This document shows positions 6,352 to 8,330 of a stretch of DNA of 8,330 bases, piece after piece. The notes beneath the pieces were generated by a model. That model saw only the letters and a list, made by a program, of their open reading frames with translations, was not told the origin of the DNA and did not search any database. Within the stretch, counting starts at the first letter, position 1. Each line of letters starts with the position of its first letter. Where the stretch lies: the NCBI GenBank assembly GCA_036275935.1, contig DASUCS010000279.1:1-8330 (forward strand). Reading direction: 5' to 3'. Made by a program: the position numbers and the translations under genes. Origin of the DNA: DASUCS01 sp036275935. GTDB lineage: Bacteria > Actinomycetota > Acidimicrobiia > Acidimicrobiales > JACDCH01.

Positions 6352-7383
6352 GTGACGCCGCCGTTTCTCGCGGCCTGTCGCGGCGAACCGCACGAGCGCG
6401 TGCCGGTGTGGTTCATGCGTCAGGCGGGACGCGCGCTCCCGGAGTACCGCGCGATCCGTGGCGAGGGAACCATCCTCGACGCGATCCGACAACCGAAGCT
6501 CGCCACTGAGATCACGTTGCAGCCGGTGCGTCGCTACGGTGTCGATGCCGCGATCCTGTACTCCGACATCGTCGTGCCGGTCGCCGCGATCGGCTTCGGT
6601 GTCGACATCGCGCCCGGCACCGGACCCGTGGTCGCCGAACCGTTCCGCTCGGCGCGCGACCTCGACCGGTTGCGCCCACTCGATCCCGAACGCGACACGC
6701 CGTACGTGCTGGACACCGTCGCCGCGCTCGTCGAGGAGCTTCCGGACGAGGTGCCGCTCATCGGCTTCGCCGGTGCACCGTTCACGGTTGCGTCGTACCT
6801 GATCGAAGGTGGTCCGTCGCGGACGTACGCGAAGACCAAGGCGTTGATGCACGGCGACCCCGAGCTGTGGAACTCGCTGCTGGACCGTCTCGCCGATCTC
6901 GCGTCGGCGTCGTTGCGCTCGCAGATCGATGCGGGAGTCCGGGCCGTGCAGCTGTTCGACAGTTGGGCAGGCGCGTTGAATCCGTCGCAGTACGAGCGGT
7001 TCGTGCTGCCCGCGTCGCGCAAGGTGTTCAGCTCCATCGCCGACTGCGGCGTGCCGCGCATTCACTTCGGCGTGAACACCGGCGAGCTCCTCCCACTGCT
7101 GCGTGCCGCAGGCGCGGACGTCGTCGGCGTCGACTGGCGCACGCCCCTCTCCGTGGCGCGCCAACGAGTCGGTGACGGCGTCGCGTTGCAGGGCAACCTC
7201 GATCCCGCGATCTGCCTCGCGCCGTGGGACGTCGTCGCGACCGAGGTGCGCGCCGTGCTCGCCGCCAACGACGGCCATCCTGCGCATGTCTTCAACCTCG
7301 GCCACGGCGTGTTGCCCGAAACGGATCCCACGGTGCTCGAGCGCGTGGTCGACCTCGTGCACGCCGAGGGCAGGGTGCGATGA
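6352..7383 (+). CDS. hemE: Uroporphyrinogen decarboxylase
   Basis: HemE removes four carboxyl groups from uroporphyrinogen III to give coproporphyrinogen III, in the cytoplasm and without a cofactor. The 343-residue length is normal. The first family signature PVWFMRQAGR is at 18-27, the active-site segment YSDI at 70-73 contains the conserved catalytic aspartate (Asp72), the second signature GFAGAPFT is at 138-145, and FNLGHG with the conserved late histidine is at 314-319. GTG 6352 places the MRQAGR motif about 20 residues from the start, as is usual; earlier in-frame starts would run into the patatin gene. No strong ribosome site is seen, so translation may depend on ribosomes finishing the patatin-like gene 16 bases upstream. 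The stop overlaps the hemH start by 4 bases (ATGA). Confidence 0.97.
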   Translation: MTPPFLAACRGEPHERVPVWFMRQAGRALPEYRAIRGEGTILDAIRQPKLATEITLQPVRRYGVDAAILYSDIVVPVAAIGFGVDIAPGTGPVVAEPFRSARDLDRLRPLDPERDTPYVLDTVAALVEELPDEVPLIGFAGAPFTVASYLIEGGPSRTYAKTKALMHGDPELWNSLLDRLADLASASLRSQIDAGVRAVQLFDSWAGALNPSQYERFVLPASRKVFSSIADCGVPRIHFGVNTGELLPLLRAAGADVVGVDWRTPLSVARQRVGDGVALQGNLDPAICLAPWDVVATEVRAVLAANDGHPAHVFNLGHGVLPETDPTVLERVVDLVHAEGRVR

Positions 7384-8216
7384 CAACAGGCGTCGTCGTG
7401 ATGGCGTACGGCACGCCGGCGACGCCCGACGACATCGAGGCGTACTACACGCGCATCCGGCGCGGCCGGCCGCCGTCGCCGGAGCAAGTCGACGAGCTGC
7501 GCTCCCGATACGTAACCATCGGTGGGATCTCGCCGTTGCGGCAGATCACGGAGGCACAGCGCGCCCGCATCGCTGAGGCACTCGGCGACGACTTCGAGGT
7601 GACGCTCGGTTACAAGCACACCTCGCCGTTCATCGAGGATGCCGTCGCCGCCGCGCCGAGCGACACCGTCGGCGTCGTGCTGGCCCCGCACTACAGCAAG
7701 GCGTCGGTGGGCGAGTACGTCGAGCGTCTCGGCCGGCCGACGATCGAGTCGTGGCACGACCTGCCGGAATGGCTCGACTTCCACGCCGAGGCTGTACGGC
7801 GCGAGCTCGCGAACCTTCCGGCGCGCACGCACGTGGTGTTCACTGCGCACTCGTTGCCGGAGCGGGTGCTCGTTGGCGACCCCTACGAAGCCGAGCTCGC
7901 CACCTCCGCCACCGAGATCGCTCGCCGCGCGCAACTCGACGACTGGTCGATCGCGTGGCAGTCCGCCGGCCGCACGCCGGATCCGTGGCGCGGACCGGAC
8001 ATCGGCGAGGTCATCGCCGAGCTCGACGCGGACGCCGTCCTCGTGTGCCCGCAAGGGTTCACCGCCGACCATCTCGAGGTGCTGTACGACCTCGACATCG
8101 TCGCCCGAGAGCTCGCCGACCAGCGCGGGATCGCCTTCGCTCGCACGCAGATGCTCAACGACGACGCCACGGTGCTCTCCGCGCTCGCCGAACGAGTGCG
8201 ATCGTTGTCGACGTGA
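7380..8216 (+). CDS. hemH: Coproporphyrin-type ferrochelatase
   Basis: This enzyme (also called CpfC) inserts ferrous iron into the porphyrin; in monoderm bacteria the substrate is coproporphyrin III. The N-terminus VVVMAYGTP (5-13) closely resembles the Bacillus subtilis enzyme and carries the Tyr (Tyr10) typical of coproporphyrin ferrochelatases. IGGISPL follows, then the catalytic His157 in AHSLPER and Glu233 in DHLEVLYD, matching His183 and Glu264 of the B. subtilis protein. No iron-sulfur cluster cysteines are seen at the C-terminus. At 278 residues it is shorter than the usual 310-350; the shortening falls mainly in the central region after LAPHYSKASV, with catalytic segments retained. 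ATG 7380 overlaps the hemE stop and GTG of the next gene overlaps its own stop, indicating translational coupling on both sides. Confidence 0.95.
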   Translation: MTTGVVVMAYGTPATPDDIEAYYTRIRRGRPPSPEQVDELRSRYVTIGGISPLRQITEAQRARIAEALGDDFEVTLGYKHTSPFIEDAVAAAPSDTVGVVLAPHYSKASVGEYVERLGRPTIESWHDLPEWLDFHAEAVRRELANLPARTHVVFTAHSLPERVLVGDPYEAELATSATEIARRAQLDDWSIAWQSAGRTPDPWRGPDIGEVIAELDADAVLVCPQGFTADHLEVLYDLDIVARELADQRGIAFARTQMLNDDATVLSALAERVRSLST

Positions 8217-8330
8217 GTCGGTACGCAGTCGTCGGCGGAGGCATCGCCGGGTTGGCCGCGGCGTACGAGCTGCGCGCCCTGCGCCCCGACGCGGAGGTCC
8301 TCGTCCTCGAGGCGACGGACCGACTCGGCG
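8213..8330 (+). CDS. hemY: Coproporphyrinogen III / protoporphyrinogen oxidase, N-terminal part (cut by window end)
   Basis: Only 39 codons are visible, starting at a GTG whose last bases form the hemH stop (GTGA overlap). They encode a classic FAD-binding Rossmann start: VVGGGIAGLAAAYEL (6-20) and, after the second strand, LVLEATDRLG (30-39), where Glu33 would bind the ribose of FAD. Alone this fits any flavin amine-oxidase-like protein, but its place directly after hemE and hemH matches the Bacillus hemEHY order and supports the oxygen-dependent oxidase (HemY/CgoX) that makes coproporphyrin III for the ferrochelatase next door. A typical full length would be about 450-480 residues. Confidence 0.85.
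   Translation, partial: MSRYAVVGGGIAGLAAAYELRALRPDAEVLVLEATDRLG

Noticed and set aside
5806..7386. Minus-strand open frame (526 codons) across the patatin and hemE genes
   Set aside because: It lies opposite two well-supported genes, is Arg/His-rich and shows no domain; a G+C-driven shadow.
7062..8072. Minus-strand open frame (336 codons) opposite hemE/hemH
   Set aside because: Same reasoning: hemH in the other strand has all catalytic residues, and this translation has no family features.

Overview
This window comes from a high-G+C bacterium (about two-thirds G+C by eye, GTG/TTG starts common, G/C-rich third codon positions). It is most likely an actinobacterium. Three things support this: a HelD-type RNA polymerase helicase, a hemE-hemH-hemY (cgoX) order typical of monoderm bacteria that make heme through coproporphyrin, and a LivF-type ABC ATPase followed by a secreted, C-terminally anchored Ala/Ser/Thr-rich protein. 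Class Acidimicrobiia is a guess from gene style and cannot be proved from this sequence. I see no tRNA, rRNA, CRISPR array, insertion sequence or phage gene.

Layout. (1) Positions 1-2580, plus strand: the 3' part of a LivF-like ABC transporter ATPase; a 446-aa exported protein with a C-terminal membrane anchor, whose start overlaps the livF stop by 4 bases; and a 185-aa protein with two membrane helices and a C-terminal His/Cys zinc-type motif. The spacing suggests one transcript. (2) Positions 2581-2639: a short intergenic space between converging genes, filled by a long AT-richer hairpin that probably terminates transcription from both sides. (3) Positions 2640-5279, minus strand: helD, preceded by a small gene for a protein with 32 histidines in 138 residues. 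(4) Positions 5280-5372: a divergent intergenic region holding an imperfect 20-bp palindrome. (5) Positions 5373-8330, plus strand: a patatin-like lipid hydrolase, hemE, hemH (coproporphyrin ferrochelatase type) and the first 39 codons of hemY/cgoX. These are separated by 16 bases, a 4-base overlap and a 4-base overlap, so they look like one operon.

How the genes work together. HemE makes coproporphyrinogen III. The HemY/CgoX enzyme oxidises it to coproporphyrin III, and the ferrochelatase inserts iron; a coproheme decarboxylase (HemQ/ChdC) would finish the pathway and is not in the window. The His-rich protein is transcribed away from this operon and could buffer metal, but that link is only positional. 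The two uncharacterised envelope proteins downstream of livF are the best candidates for something not yet described: they look like accessory parts of, or cargo genes travelling with, the ABC transporter. The rest of the window is ordinary chromosomal housekeeping.
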